Assembly (NCBI GenBank): GCA_013152795.1
Contig: JAADFS010000040.1
Location: 1-8,326, forward strand
Direction: 5' to 3'
DNA length: 8,326 nucleotides
Source: Deferribacteres bacterium
GTDB lineage: Bacteria > Nitrospirota > Thermodesulfovibrionia > UBA6902
Position numbers and translations under genes: made by a program
Notes under the pieces: model-generated
Told to the model about the DNA's origin: nothing
The model's input: only the letters and a program-made list of their open reading frames with translations
Databases searched by the model: none
Shown here: positions 1-5,576 of the stretch, in pieces
Numbering within the stretch: position 1 is the stretch's first letter
Layout of the letters: every line of letters starts with the position of its first letter

Positions 1-11
1 AGGAGGGCTTC

Positions 12-656
12 ATGAAATTTTTTATTGATACGGCAAATACGGATGAGATCAGGGAGGCATGGGACCTGGGGGTTATTGACGGTGTCACCACCAATCCCTC
101 ACTTATAGCCAAAGAAAAGAAAAATCCGTTAAAGCTTTTCAAGGAGATATGCTCGATAGTGGACGGGCCGGTGAGCGCTGAAGCAGTCAGCCTCGATGCC
201 CAGGGCATGATCAGGGAGGCGAAGAAACTGGCGAAGATACACAAGAATATCGTGGTGAAAATCCCCATGACAAAAGACGGCTTAAAGGCCGTAAAAAAGC
301 TTTCCGGGCTCGGGATAAAGACAAACGTCACCCTTATCTTTTCGCCGAACCAGGCATTGCTGGCAGCCAAGGCAGGCGCCACTTTCGTGAGTCCGTTCGT
401 GGGCAGGCTTGATGACATATCCCACTGCGGCATGGACCTAGTGAGCCAGATCCTGGACATCTATGAGAACTACGGCTTTGAGACAGAGGTGATCGTTGCA
501 AGCATACGCAATCCCCTTCATGTGGTGGATGCCGCGATGATGGGCGCCCACGTGGCCACGATTCCCTTTAAGGTTATTGAACAGCTCTCAAAGCATCCCC
601 TTACGGACATCGGGATAGAGAAGTTTCTGAAGGACTGGGAGAACGTCCCAAAATAA
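12..656 (+). CDS. tal: Transaldolase, TalC/fructose-6-phosphate aldolase type
   Basis: This is a cytoplasmic (beta/alpha)8-barrel aldolase of the small transaldolase (MipB/TalC/FSA) family. Transaldolases move a dihydroxyacetone unit between sugar phosphates in the non-oxidative pentose phosphate pathway, and some members act as fructose-6-phosphate aldolases. Seen: 214 residues, the usual length of the short subfamily; Asp6 in the opening FIDTAN; GVTTNPS at 24-30; the Schiff-base lysine in VVKIPMT (Lys83); TNVTLIFS at 104-111; and SPFVGRLDD at 127-135. The start is fixed by AGGAGG at 1-6, five bases before the ATG. The promoter lies outside the window. A short inverted repeat with a T-rich tail follows the stop. 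Whether it acts as transaldolase or F6P aldolase cannot be decided from this reading; the chromosomal housekeeping setting favours transaldolase. Confidence 0.95.
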   Translation: MKFFIDTANTDEIREAWDLGVIDGVTTNPSLIAKEKKNPLKLFKEICSIVDGPVSAEAVSLDAQGMIREAKKLAKIHKNIVVKIPMTKDGLKAVKKLSGLGIKTNVTLIFSPNQALLAAKAGATFVSPFVGRLDDISHCGMDLVSQILDIYENYGFETEVIVASIRNPLHVVDAAMMGAHVATIPFKVIEQLSKHPLTDIGIEKFLKDWENVPK

Positions 657-689
657 AACCGCGCCCGGGGTTTTGATTTTTGTTTTTTC
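655..689 (+). terminator. Weak terminator-like hairpin after tal
   Basis: AAAACC (655-660, starting inside the TAA stop) can pair with GGTTTT (669-674) across an eight-base GC-rich loop. A T-rich tract follows (677-688, with one G). The stem is only 6 bp and mostly A-T, so termination would be leaky. Some tal transcripts could then read on into fmdB. Confidence 0.4.
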
Positions 690-702
690 ACTTTTTTATA
701 TT
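673..702 (+). promoter_or_regulatory. Possible promoter just upstream of fmdB
   Basis: TTGATT at 673-678 and TATATT at 697-702 are separated by 18 bases. They match the sigma70 -35 and -10 consensus at four and five of six positions. Transcription would start at about 708-710, practically on the fmdB ATG (712). The region is simply T-rich, so a chance match is quite possible. Confidence 0.3.
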
Positions 703-711
703 ATTACTGTT

Positions 712-927
712 ATGCCTATTTATGAATATCAATGCAATGACTGCGCAGAGGAGTTTGAAAAACTCGTCTCCGGCTCAAACCCCGATGTTTCATGCCCGAA
801 GTGCGGTTCGGGGAATCTCACAAAGCAGTTCTCCCTTTTCGGGATGAGCGGGGTGGAGAAGCCTGTTACCTCCTCCGGTTCCGGATGCAGTTCGTGCACC
901 TCATCATCCTGCAAGTCATGTCATTAG
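712..927 (+). CDS. FmdB-family zinc ribbon regulatory-type protein
   Basis: A 71-residue protein opening with MPIYEYQC, the hallmark of the FmdB/CxxC_CXXC_SSSS putative regulatory family. Members are small cytoplasmic zinc ribbons; FmdB was named as a regulator in the formamidase region of Methylophilus, but the general function is unknown. Seen: zinc-ribbon ligands Cys8/Cys11 and Cys28/Cys31, then a flexible Ser/Gly tail with a second pair of CxxC motifs (Cys59/Cys62 and Cys67/Cys70). The start is placed at ATG 712, because the family begins at MPIYEY and an upstream TTG in frame (673) would only add a hydrophobic, atypical leader. No Shine-Dalgarno sequence precedes ATG 712; the bases before it are almost all A/T. 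It lies 55 bp after tal and converges with the glycosyltransferase gene, 10 bp between the stop codons. Confidence 0.85.
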   Translation: MPIYEYQCNDCAEEFEKLVSGSNPDVSCPKCGSGNLTKQFSLFGMSGVEKPVTSSGSGCSSCTSSSCKSCH

Positions 928-937
928 TAAAAGAAGC

Positions 938-2641
938 TCACTCTCCGGGCAGGTATACTGTTACAACGGGCCTGTAGCTGAACAGGCCCGTTGAGACGCT
1001 GAAGACCCCCGCCTTTCTACGGCCTTTTATCCGTCTCTCCACATAACCCGGCAGGGAGCGCGGGATACCGTTTGAGATTACCGCAACAGCCGCGTTCCTT
1101 CCGGATGAATCATTGCCGGTGTAATAATACCGCGGATTCCTGTACTCCCATGTAAACCTCAGAGGTGATGTTTCTACTTTTTCAGGAGGCGGGGAAAGGG
1201 CCGGATCATAATCGTAATAAATCTTTTTATCAGTAAAGAGGTCGAGCACCGGGACAGAGACCGCCTGGTTGACTGCGGCCCCTTCGGAGGGGATGGTGAA
1301 TACAACCGCCCCTTCAACATCCGTGGAATTCAGGAACCTCCCGGCATTTTTCAGGTTGACGGGGGCCATTTCCTGCAGGAGCGGCAGGTATGCAAAAACC
1401 GCCGTAACAAGCGAAGATGCCACAATACATGAGACGATATATTTTCTCAGCTCCATGTCCCTGATCGCCTGCAGACCGAAGGAGGCCATGAGCGTGAGCA
1501 TGGGGAATACCACCAGCACGTAACGCGACCTCCTGATCTGAAGCAGTACAACGAGGAAAACCAGCCAGCCTGCAACAAGAAACGCCCCGTCTCTCTTTTT
1601 GAGAGCCGCATATACGGAGTACAGGCCGGCGGCCGTGATAAACGGATGCACCTGAAACAGGAAGGTGGAGGCAAAGCTCTCGCCCCATCTCTTCAGGCCG
1701 GGCATCTGGTATTCCCTGAGGAACCTGATCTGGTCACGGATAACATCGAATTTAAGCAGGGCCGGAATCCCGGCAAGCACTGCGGCAAGCAGCACCGCAA
1801 CAACCGCGCGGACAATGCAATCCCGTGCCGCCTCTCCTGTCCTGCGCCTCAGGCATACAAAGAACACCACTGCCAGGACCGACAGCATCATCCATGTTGA
1901 ATACTTTGAAAACACGGCGCAGGATACGGCCGCCGAAGATGCGGCAATCCACAGCCCGCCTGTATCCAGGGCCCTTATAAACGCATAGACCGACAGTGAC
2001 AGGAAAAACATCGTCGGCACATCAACGAGCATGAGTGGTGTCTGGGAAAAGATATACGGGATACCCAGGAGCATCAGTCCCGCAAAAAAACCGGTGTGTT
2101 TATCCCACAGTCTCTGCCCGGTTAAATATGTCACTACGGTTGTGCCTGCAAACAGCAACCCGGTGAAAATCTGGATGTACACTCTGGCCTCTCCGAAGAC
2201 CCTGAAGATCACGCCGTATAAAAAAGGGACGAGCGGCAGGTCTGTCCATGCATTGATCGTCCTGCCCCACTCAGAGAGGAAATACCCGACTCCGTATATC
2301 TCAAGGTGTTTCGCCTGCGTGAAATATCTCGATACATCCACGATGGTCTCCGGCGACCTCCAGAAGACCGCGCTTGCCGCAAATGAAGAAACAAAGAGAA
2401 ACAGGGCCGGATTCCGCCCTGCAAATGGAAACCGGAGCAGGGCGTACACGATAAGTATCCCGGTCAATATAAGGGGAATGAACCATGCGGGGTTGACATG
2501 TGCAAATGCCCACTGCCAGCTTGTGAGCCTGTTGTCGTCGACGGAACGAAACACAAACAGCAGGAAGAACACACAGAGAGTCAGGAGCGTGACGAGGATG
2601 AAGTGAAGATGTCTTTCCGGCGGTGTATTGTTATCGGGCAT
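938..2641 (-). CDS. Multi-pass membrane glycosyltransferase, GT39/PMT-like (GT-C fold)
   Basis: A 567-residue integral membrane protein resembling the PMT_2/ArnT group of glycosyltransferases. These use a polyprenyl-phosphate-linked sugar to glycosylate proteins or lipids on the outer face of the inner membrane. Seen: about 12 hydrophobic segments between residues 12 and 420. The first large extracytoplasmic loop holds SPETIVDVSRYF (96-107), where PMT-type enzymes carry their catalytic acidic residue (candidate Asp102). A second acidic site is LVDVPTMFF (205-213). A soluble C-terminal domain of about 145 residues follows, rich in Tyr and Arg. The length fits the family. Sugar and acceptor cannot be inferred, and no other cell-envelope genes are adjacent. 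ATG 2641 has no clear ribosome binding site. The last codons contain a perfect 12-bp inverted repeat. Confidence 0.8.
   Translation of the reverse strand: MPDNNTPPERHLHFILVTLLTLCVFFLLFVFRSVDDNRLTSWQWAFAHVNPAWFIPLILTGILIVYALLRFPFAGRNPALFLFVSSFAASAVFWRSPETIVDVSRYFTQAKHLEIYGVGYFLSEWGRTINAWTDLPLVPFLYGVIFRVFGEARVYIQIFTGLLFAGTTVVTYLTGQRLWDKHTGFFAGLMLLGIPYIFSQTPLMLVDVPTMFFLSLSVYAFIRALDTGGLWIAASSAAVSCAVFSKYSTWMMLSVLAVVFFVCLRRRTGEAARDCIVRAVVAVLLAAVLAGIPALLKFDVIRDQIRFLREYQMPGLKRWGESFASTFLFQVHPFITAAGLYSVYAALKKRDGAFLVAGWLVFLVVLLQIRRSRYVLVVFPMLTLMASFGLQAIRDMELRKYIVSCIVASSLVTAVFAYLPLLQEMAPVNLKNAGRFLNSTDVEGAVVFTIPSEGAAVNQAVSVPVLDLFTDKKIYYDYDPALSPPPEKVETSPLRFTWEYRNPRYYYTGNDSSGRNAAVAVISNGIPRSLPGYVERRIKGRRKAGVFSVSTGLFSYRPVVTVYLPGE
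964..993. repeat. Perfect 12-bp inverted repeat in the 3' end of the glycosyltransferase gene
   Basis: Arms CAACGGGCCTGT (964-975) and ACAGGCCCGTTG (982-993) surround the six-base loop AGCTGA. It lies within the last 20 codons of the minus-strand gene and 37 bp past the fmdB stop on the plus strand. It could form a strong RNA hairpin in either transcript. No T-run follows on either strand, so it is not a canonical intrinsic terminator. Confidence 0.7.
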
Positions 2642-2646
2642 TTTTT

Positions 2647-2678
2647 AATATACTATACTTCTTCGGTTCAGGGTTCAA
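2647..2678 (-). promoter_or_regulatory. Possible promoter immediately upstream of the glycosyltransferase gene
   Basis: On the minus strand, TTGAAC (2678-2673) precedes TATAGT (2657-2652) by 15 bases. A second -10-like TATATT (2652-2647) ends five bases before the ATG. The spacing is short of optimal, and the -35-like element overlaps a heptad repeat. If used, the mRNA would have almost no leader. Confidence 0.25.
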
Positions 2679-2685
2679 GGTTCGG
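2665..2685. repeat. Three tandem degenerate heptads (GGTTCNN)
   Basis: GGTTCAG, GGTTCAA and GGTTCGG follow each other without gaps. The array is short and lies in the intergenic DNA upstream of the minus-strand glycosyltransferase gene. No function is assigned. Confidence 0.6.
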
Positions 2686-2737
2686 TTATCTGAATCCCAC
2701 ACTCCCAGCATTGTTTTATATCCGGTTATACAAGTAA

Positions 2738-2956
2738 ACCTTACAGTGACATAAAAATACTGCCGGCGGGGCAGAGGAGTCTGCCGGGAAAGCTTTATCT
2801 GCGATACCTTCAGGAAATACTCTGCACAGCATATTGACGTCCTTTTGAATTTCACTTTCCGTTACTTCCTGCAACAAAAATATATTTCCAATATCCTATC
2901 GCTTTATAAAGGTTTTTCCGGCAGACTCCTCTGCCCGTTTATGCAACATTTAAGGT
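2738..2956. repeat. Imperfect palindromic MITE-like element, about 219 bp
   Basis: The two ends are inverted copies of one another. The core GGGCAGAGGAGTCTGCCGG occurs at 2769-2787 and, inverted, at 2918-2936. The similarity runs outward (ACCTTA and GT..CATAAA on both arms) and inward (CTTTAT, GCGATA and GGAAATA on both arms). The left arm carries an extra segment of about 11 bases just outside the core. The centre (about 2821-2881) is AT-rich and holds no convincing gene. Each core is itself a small hairpin (GGCAGA/TCTGCC, loop GGAG). The right end reaches to within 10 bases of the rluD ATG and contains the AAGG that would serve as its ribosome binding site. No transposase or clear target-site duplication was seen. 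Confidence 0.7.
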
Positions 2957-2966
2957 AATATATCTT

Positions 2967-3896
2967 ATGCAAAAGGCAGGTTATACCGTGCGTCTTGCCG
3001 AGGCCGAGGCTGAAAGACTTGATGTATTCATCGCCTCTGAAACAGGCCTCACCCGTTCCTATGTCCAGAAGCTTGTCAGGCAGGGGCTGGTCACCGTTAA
3101 TTCCCATGCCTGTAAGCCCGGCTGCAGGGTAAGGGAAGGCGACAGGATAGAAATGACCATTCCGGATGAACCCGAGGCAGTGCTCATACCGGAGGATATA
3201 CCCCTTGACGTCATATGGGAAGATGAGCATATCATTGCGGTCAATAAGGCGCCGGGCATGGTCATATACCCCGCTGCAGGCCACAGGAGCGGGACGCTCA
3301 TGAATGCACTGATTGCAAGATGCGGAAGGCTCGCCTCCACAGGCGCGCCCTTAAGGCCCGGTGTGGTCCACCGCCTTGACAAGGATACCTCGGGATTGAT
3401 AGTTGTTGCAAAAAATGATGCAGCCTATACCGGCCTCAACAGGCAATTCAGGGCAAGGGAAGTAGAGAAGCATTATCTGGCCCTCATCTTCGGCAGGCTC
3501 AAGAAAGAGCGCGGAGAGATCGTCGCTGCAATAGGCAGGTCCGCCTCGGACAGGAAGAGGATGTCGACAAAGGCTAAAAACGGCAAGGAGGCGATCACGC
3601 GGTTTGAAGTCGTTAAAAGGCTGAAATCCGCGACACTGGCAAGGGTAAGGATCATTACAGGCAGGACCCACCAGATAAGGGTACACTTCACCTCCATCGG
3701 ACACCCTGTGCTGGGGGACAGGACATATGGAAGGAAGACCTGCATGAAGGCGGGGCAGAAGACCATAAATTTCAGCCGCCAGATGCTTCATGCCTGTTTC
3801 CTGCGGTTTACGCATCCTGTAACAGGGGATGTCCTGGAGTTGTCCGCGCCCATGCCCGAGGATATGGAAAAGGCGATCAGGGAACTTGAAGGCTGA
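2967..3896 (+). CDS. rluD: Ribosomal large subunit pseudouridine synthase, RluA/RluD family
   Basis: A 309-residue RNA-modifying enzyme that converts uridine to pseudouridine. RluD members act on helix 69 of 23S rRNA. Seen: an N-terminal S4 RNA-binding domain (about 18-65, with RLDVFIASETGLTRSYVQKL-like sequence), then the catalytic domain with APGMVIYPAAGH (95-106), the motif II HRLDKDTSGL (135-144) with catalytic Asp138, and the conserved TGRTHQIRVH (231-240). The length matches RluD, which has an S4 domain; RluC is the main alternative, and RluA lacks S4. ATG 2967 is preceded by AAGG at 2952-2955, a weak site inside the end of the repeat element. The gene ends eight bases before the 3' end of the oppositely oriented tRNA gene. 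Confidence 0.92.
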   Translation: MQKAGYTVRLAEAEAERLDVFIASETGLTRSYVQKLVRQGLVTVNSHACKPGCRVREGDRIEMTIPDEPEAVLIPEDIPLDVIWEDEHIIAVNKAPGMVIYPAAGHRSGTLMNALIARCGRLASTGAPLRPGVVHRLDKDTSGLIVVAKNDAAYTGLNRQFRAREVEKHYLALIFGRLKKERGEIVAAIGRSASDRKRMSTKAKNGKEAITRFEVVKRLKSATLARVRIITGRTHQIRVHFTSIGHPVLGDRTYGRKTCMKAGQKTINFSRQMLHACFLRFTHPVTGDVLELSAPMPEDMEKAIRELEG

Positions 3897-3903
3897 AGGG
3901 AAA

Positions 3904-3977
3904 AGCCACCGAGGGGAGTTGAACCCCTAACCTGGGCATTACGAATGCCCTGCTCTGCCGGATTGAGCTACGGTGGC
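3904..3977 (-). tRNA. tRNA-Thr (anticodon CGT)
   Basis: The minus strand folds into a standard 74-nt cloverleaf. The acceptor stem GCCACCG/CGGTGGC pairs perfectly, with discriminator T. The D stem is GCTC/GAGC and the anticodon stem GGGCA/TGCCC. The anticodon loop TTCGTAA gives CGT, which reads the threonine codon ACG. The variable loop has five bases, and the T stem AGGGG/CCCCT has loop TTCAACT. The 3' CCA is not encoded. It lies 63 bp downstream of the dksA-family gene on the same strand and has its own promoter. Confidence 0.96.
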
Positions 3978-4014
3978 GGATGAGGTTGATGTTTGAAATT
4001 GATTCAACTCTGAG

Positions 4015-4043
4015 GTTATATCCTGGCAGGCGGGTGCTGTCTA
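4015..4043 (-). promoter_or_regulatory. Sigma70-type promoter for tRNA-Thr
   Basis: On the minus strand, TAGACA (4043-4038) and TATAAC (4020-4015) are spaced by 17 bases. Each matches the consensus at five of six positions. The first three bases of the -35 are the TAG stop codon of the dksA-family gene. Transcription would begin near 4008, about 30 bases before the mature tRNA 5' end. Confidence 0.6.
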
Positions 4044-4559
4044 TATTCCCCCGCCTTCGGCGATTCGCTCTTCTTCCTCCTGGCGGGTCTTGCAGTCTAT
4101 GCAATAAGTTGTAACAGGCCTTGCTTCGAGCCGCTTGATGCCGATTTCATTGCCGCATTCCTCACATATGCCGTAATTGTGCGTGTCAATACGTTCAATC
4201 GCCTCTTCGATCTTCTTCAGGAGCATGCGTTCCCTGTCCCTGAGCCGCAGCATGAAGTTCCTGTCGGTCTCTGCCGTGGCCTGATCGCCCATGTCCGGAA
4301 AGTTGAGCTCTGACGGAAGGGTGCTGAGTGTCTCTTCAGCCTCCCGCAACAGGGAGTCCCTTTGCGCCAGCAGGTCGTGTTTGATTTTCTGTATTATCTT
4401 TTCCCTGCGCGACATTGCTGTGGTCTTTTTTGCCTGTGCCGGTTTCTTTTTTGAAGATGCAGCGGCCTTTTTCTTCTGTGCGCCGGAGGCGCCGCATGAT
4501 TTCTTGGCCCGGGATTCGGAATCTTTTTCAGTCTTGCAGGCTGTCGTTTTCTTTGGCAT
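4041..4559 (-). CDS. dksA: DksA/TraR-family RNA polymerase-binding protein with Lys/Ala-rich N-terminal tail
   Basis: A 172-residue protein. DksA binds the RNA polymerase secondary channel and, with ppGpp, redirects transcription during starvation. Seen: a low-complexity Lys/Ala/Ser tail (1-50), a coiled-coil hairpin (about 51-125) whose tip carries the DxxDxA motif as DMGDQA (Asp89, Asp92, Ala94), and the C4 zinc finger CEEC...CIDC (Cys132, Cys135, Cys153, Cys156). The start at ATG 4559 is supported by AGGGG about 10 bases upstream. Internal Met49 would give a core-length protein but has no ribosome binding site. Having both tip acidic residues favours a true DksA over a TraR/YocK-type relative. 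The basic tail is not in the E. coli protein and might contact nucleic acid (inference). Confidence 0.88.
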   Translation of the reverse strand: MPKKTTACKTEKDSESRAKKSCGASGAQKKKAAASSKKKPAQAKKTTAMSRREKIIQKIKHDLLAQRDSLLREAEETLSTLPSELNFPDMGDQATAETDRNFMLRLRDRERMLLKKIEEAIERIDTHNYGICEECGNEIGIKRLEARPVTTYCIDCKTRQEEEERIAEGGGI

Positions 4560-4603
4560 GTATTTATCCCCTGTTTTCTTTATGCGTTTTTGAATAAAAA
4601 ATA

Positions 4604-4632
4604 ACTTAACAGATTTATGTTTACTAAGTCAA
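4604..4632 (-). promoter_or_regulatory. Possible dksA promoter
   Basis: TTGACT (4632-4627) and TTAAGT (4609-4604) on the minus strand are 17 bases apart. The -35 matches at five of six positions, the -10 at only three. The surroundings are AT-rich and correctly placed upstream of the gene. Confidence 0.3.
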
Positions 4633-4651
4633 TCTTCTCCGGCCTCCGAGC

Positions 4652-4681
4652 TTGACAAAGCGGCTTTAATTACATTACGTT
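4652..4681 (+). promoter_or_regulatory. Possible pdxJ promoter
   Basis: A perfect TTGACA lies at 4652-4657. The best -10 at acceptable spacing is TACGTT (4676-4681, 18-base spacer, three of six matches). Initiation near 4688 would put the whole repeat and hairpin segment at 4691-4755 into the pdxJ leader RNA. The weak -10 keeps confidence low. Confidence 0.3.
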
Positions 4682-4690
4682 TGTATGTTT

Positions 4691-4755
4691 ACTTTAATGT
4701 TGCATGAGCGGGCAGAGGAGTCTGCCGGAGACCCTCCGGCAATTTTTGATGCAAC
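4691..4755 (+). repeat. Solo copy of the palindromic repeat in the pdxJ leader
   Basis: Bases 4691-4729 match the right arm of the 2738-2956 element (2956 to 2917 on the minus strand) at 36 of 40 aligned columns, including 20 identical bases across the core. After 4729 the copies diverge. The segment is bounded by the inverted pair GTTGCAT (4699-4705) and ATGCAAC (4749-4755). The match outside the core indicates common descent, not a chance palindrome. Confidence 0.75.
4711..4747 (+). promoter_or_regulatory. Attenuator-like overlapping hairpins upstream of pdxJ
   Basis: Hairpin 1 pairs GGCAGA (4711-4716) with TCTGCC (4721-4726). Hairpin 2 pairs TGCCGGAG (4723-4730) with CTCCGGCA (4734-4741) and is followed by five Ts (4743-4747), giving an intrinsic-terminator shape. 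They share 4723-4726, so they cannot form together. This is the geometry of an antiterminator/terminator switch. The leader matches no riboswitch class I recognise. That it regulates pdxJ is inference. Confidence 0.45.
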
Positions 4756-4803
4756 TGCGAGGAGAGAAGGGGAAGAGAAAATTCAAAGGGGGAGGTCTTG
4801 ATT

Positions 4804-5532
4804 ATGATTCTTGGAGTAAATGTCGATCACGTGGCGACCGTGCGGGAGGCGAGAAAGGATGTGGAGCCCGACCCTGTAAAGGCCGCCTATCTGGCACTCA
4901 AGGGCGGAGCTGACGGTATCACCGTGCATCTGAGAGAGGACAGGAGACACATAAATGACAGGGACCTCCGGGCGGTAAGACGCAACATATCAAAAGAAGT
5001 CAATCTGGAAATGGCCGCCACGGATGAGATGATAGATATTGCGCTGAAGGTCAGACCCGACATGGTAACCCTCGTGCCTGAGAAGAGGGCGGAGCTGACA
5101 ACCGAGGGCGGCCTTGATTTGAAAAAGAACCGGCGAAAGATCAAAAAGGCTATCGAGGCCATCACCGGCAAAGGCATCCCCGTAAGCCTCTTTATCAATC
5201 CCTCGGTTTCAGATGTTGAGATTTCCGGAGAGCTCGGCGCCCCCATGGTCGAGATACATACAGGTCTTTATTCAAACGCCCGGGGAAAGAAACAGACTGA
5301 AGAACTCAGAAGGGTGAGGCTGGCCGTGAAAAAAGGGCTGGCCCTCGGACTTGCCGTCAATGCCGGCCACGGCCTTAATTATGCAAATGTGAAAAGGATT
5401 GCAGCCATAAAAGGCCTCAGGGGGTTGTATATCGGCCACAGCATCGTTGCACGCGCGGTTTATGACGGAATGCAGAAGGCCGTAAGGGAGATGAAGAGGC
5501 TGATCCGCGAGGGTGCGCGGGCTTCAAGGTAA
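4804..5532 (+). CDS. pdxJ: Pyridoxine 5'-phosphate synthase PdxJ
   Basis: This cytoplasmic TIM-barrel enzyme condenses 1-deoxy-D-xylulose 5-phosphate with 3-amino-1-hydroxyacetone 1-phosphate to pyridoxine 5'-phosphate, the closing step of the DXP-dependent B6 pathway. Seen: 242 residues, the normal length; GVNVDHVATVR (4-14); DGITVHLREDRRHI (37-50) with the catalytic His42; NLEMA with Glu69; LVPEKR (90-95); EIHTG (150-154); VNAGHGLNY with His189; and IGHSIVARAV (210-219). These align with E. coli His45, Glu72 and His193. GGGGGAGG at 4788-4795 lies eight bases before ATG 4804. It would be only two bases from the in-frame TTG at 4798, so ATG 4804 is chosen. acpS follows 44 bp later, as in the E. 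coli pdxJ-acpS pair. Confidence 0.97.
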   Translation: MILGVNVDHVATVREARKDVEPDPVKAAYLALKGGADGITVHLREDRRHINDRDLRAVRRNISKEVNLEMAATDEMIDIALKVRPDMVTLVPEKRAELTTEGGLDLKKNRRKIKKAIEAITGKGIPVSLFINPSVSDVEISGELGAPMVEIHTGLYSNARGKKQTEELRRVRLAVKKGLALGLAVNAGHGLNYANVKRIAAIKGLRGLYIGHSIVARAVYDGMQKAVREMKRLIREGARASR

Positions 5533-5576
5533 CAGTTCCCCTGCCAAAGGGTGCACGGGTTTAAACAAGCAAGGCC

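Larger units (their letters stand above)
2642..2966. other. Intergenic region between the glycosyltransferase gene and rluD
   Basis: These 325 bases separate divergent genes. They hold the GGTTCNN heptads, the MITE-like palindrome and weak promoter-like sequence for the minus-strand gene. A 74-codon minus-strand frame crosses the region, but it has no family resemblance and lies mostly inside the palindrome. I see no gene here. Confidence 0.7.

Noticed and set aside
673..711. TTG 673 as the fmdB start, adding 13 hydrophobic residues
   Set aside because: Family members begin MPIYEY; the extra residues come from the T-rich spacer and have no ribosome binding site.
2031..2606. 191-codon plus-strand frame opposite the glycosyltransferase
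   Set aside because: It is a long antisense shadow of a membrane-protein gene, with no start signal and no domain.
2631..2855. 74-codon minus-strand frame in the intergenic region
   Set aside because: It overlaps the glycosyltransferase start and the palindromic element, has no family resemblance, and is explained by the repeat.
2738..2956. CRISPR array from the repeated GGCAGAGGAGTCTGCC units
   Set aside because: Only three copies exist, in mixed orientation and irregular spacing, and with no cas genes.
4041..4415. Shorter DksA starting at Met49
   Set aside because: No ribosome binding site lies upstream of that ATG, whereas ATG 4559 has AGGGG at good spacing.
4798..4803. TTG 4798 as the pdxJ start, giving a two-residue longer protein
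   Set aside because: The strong GGGGGAGG ends two bases before this TTG but eight bases before ATG 4804, and the family N-terminus fits the ATG.
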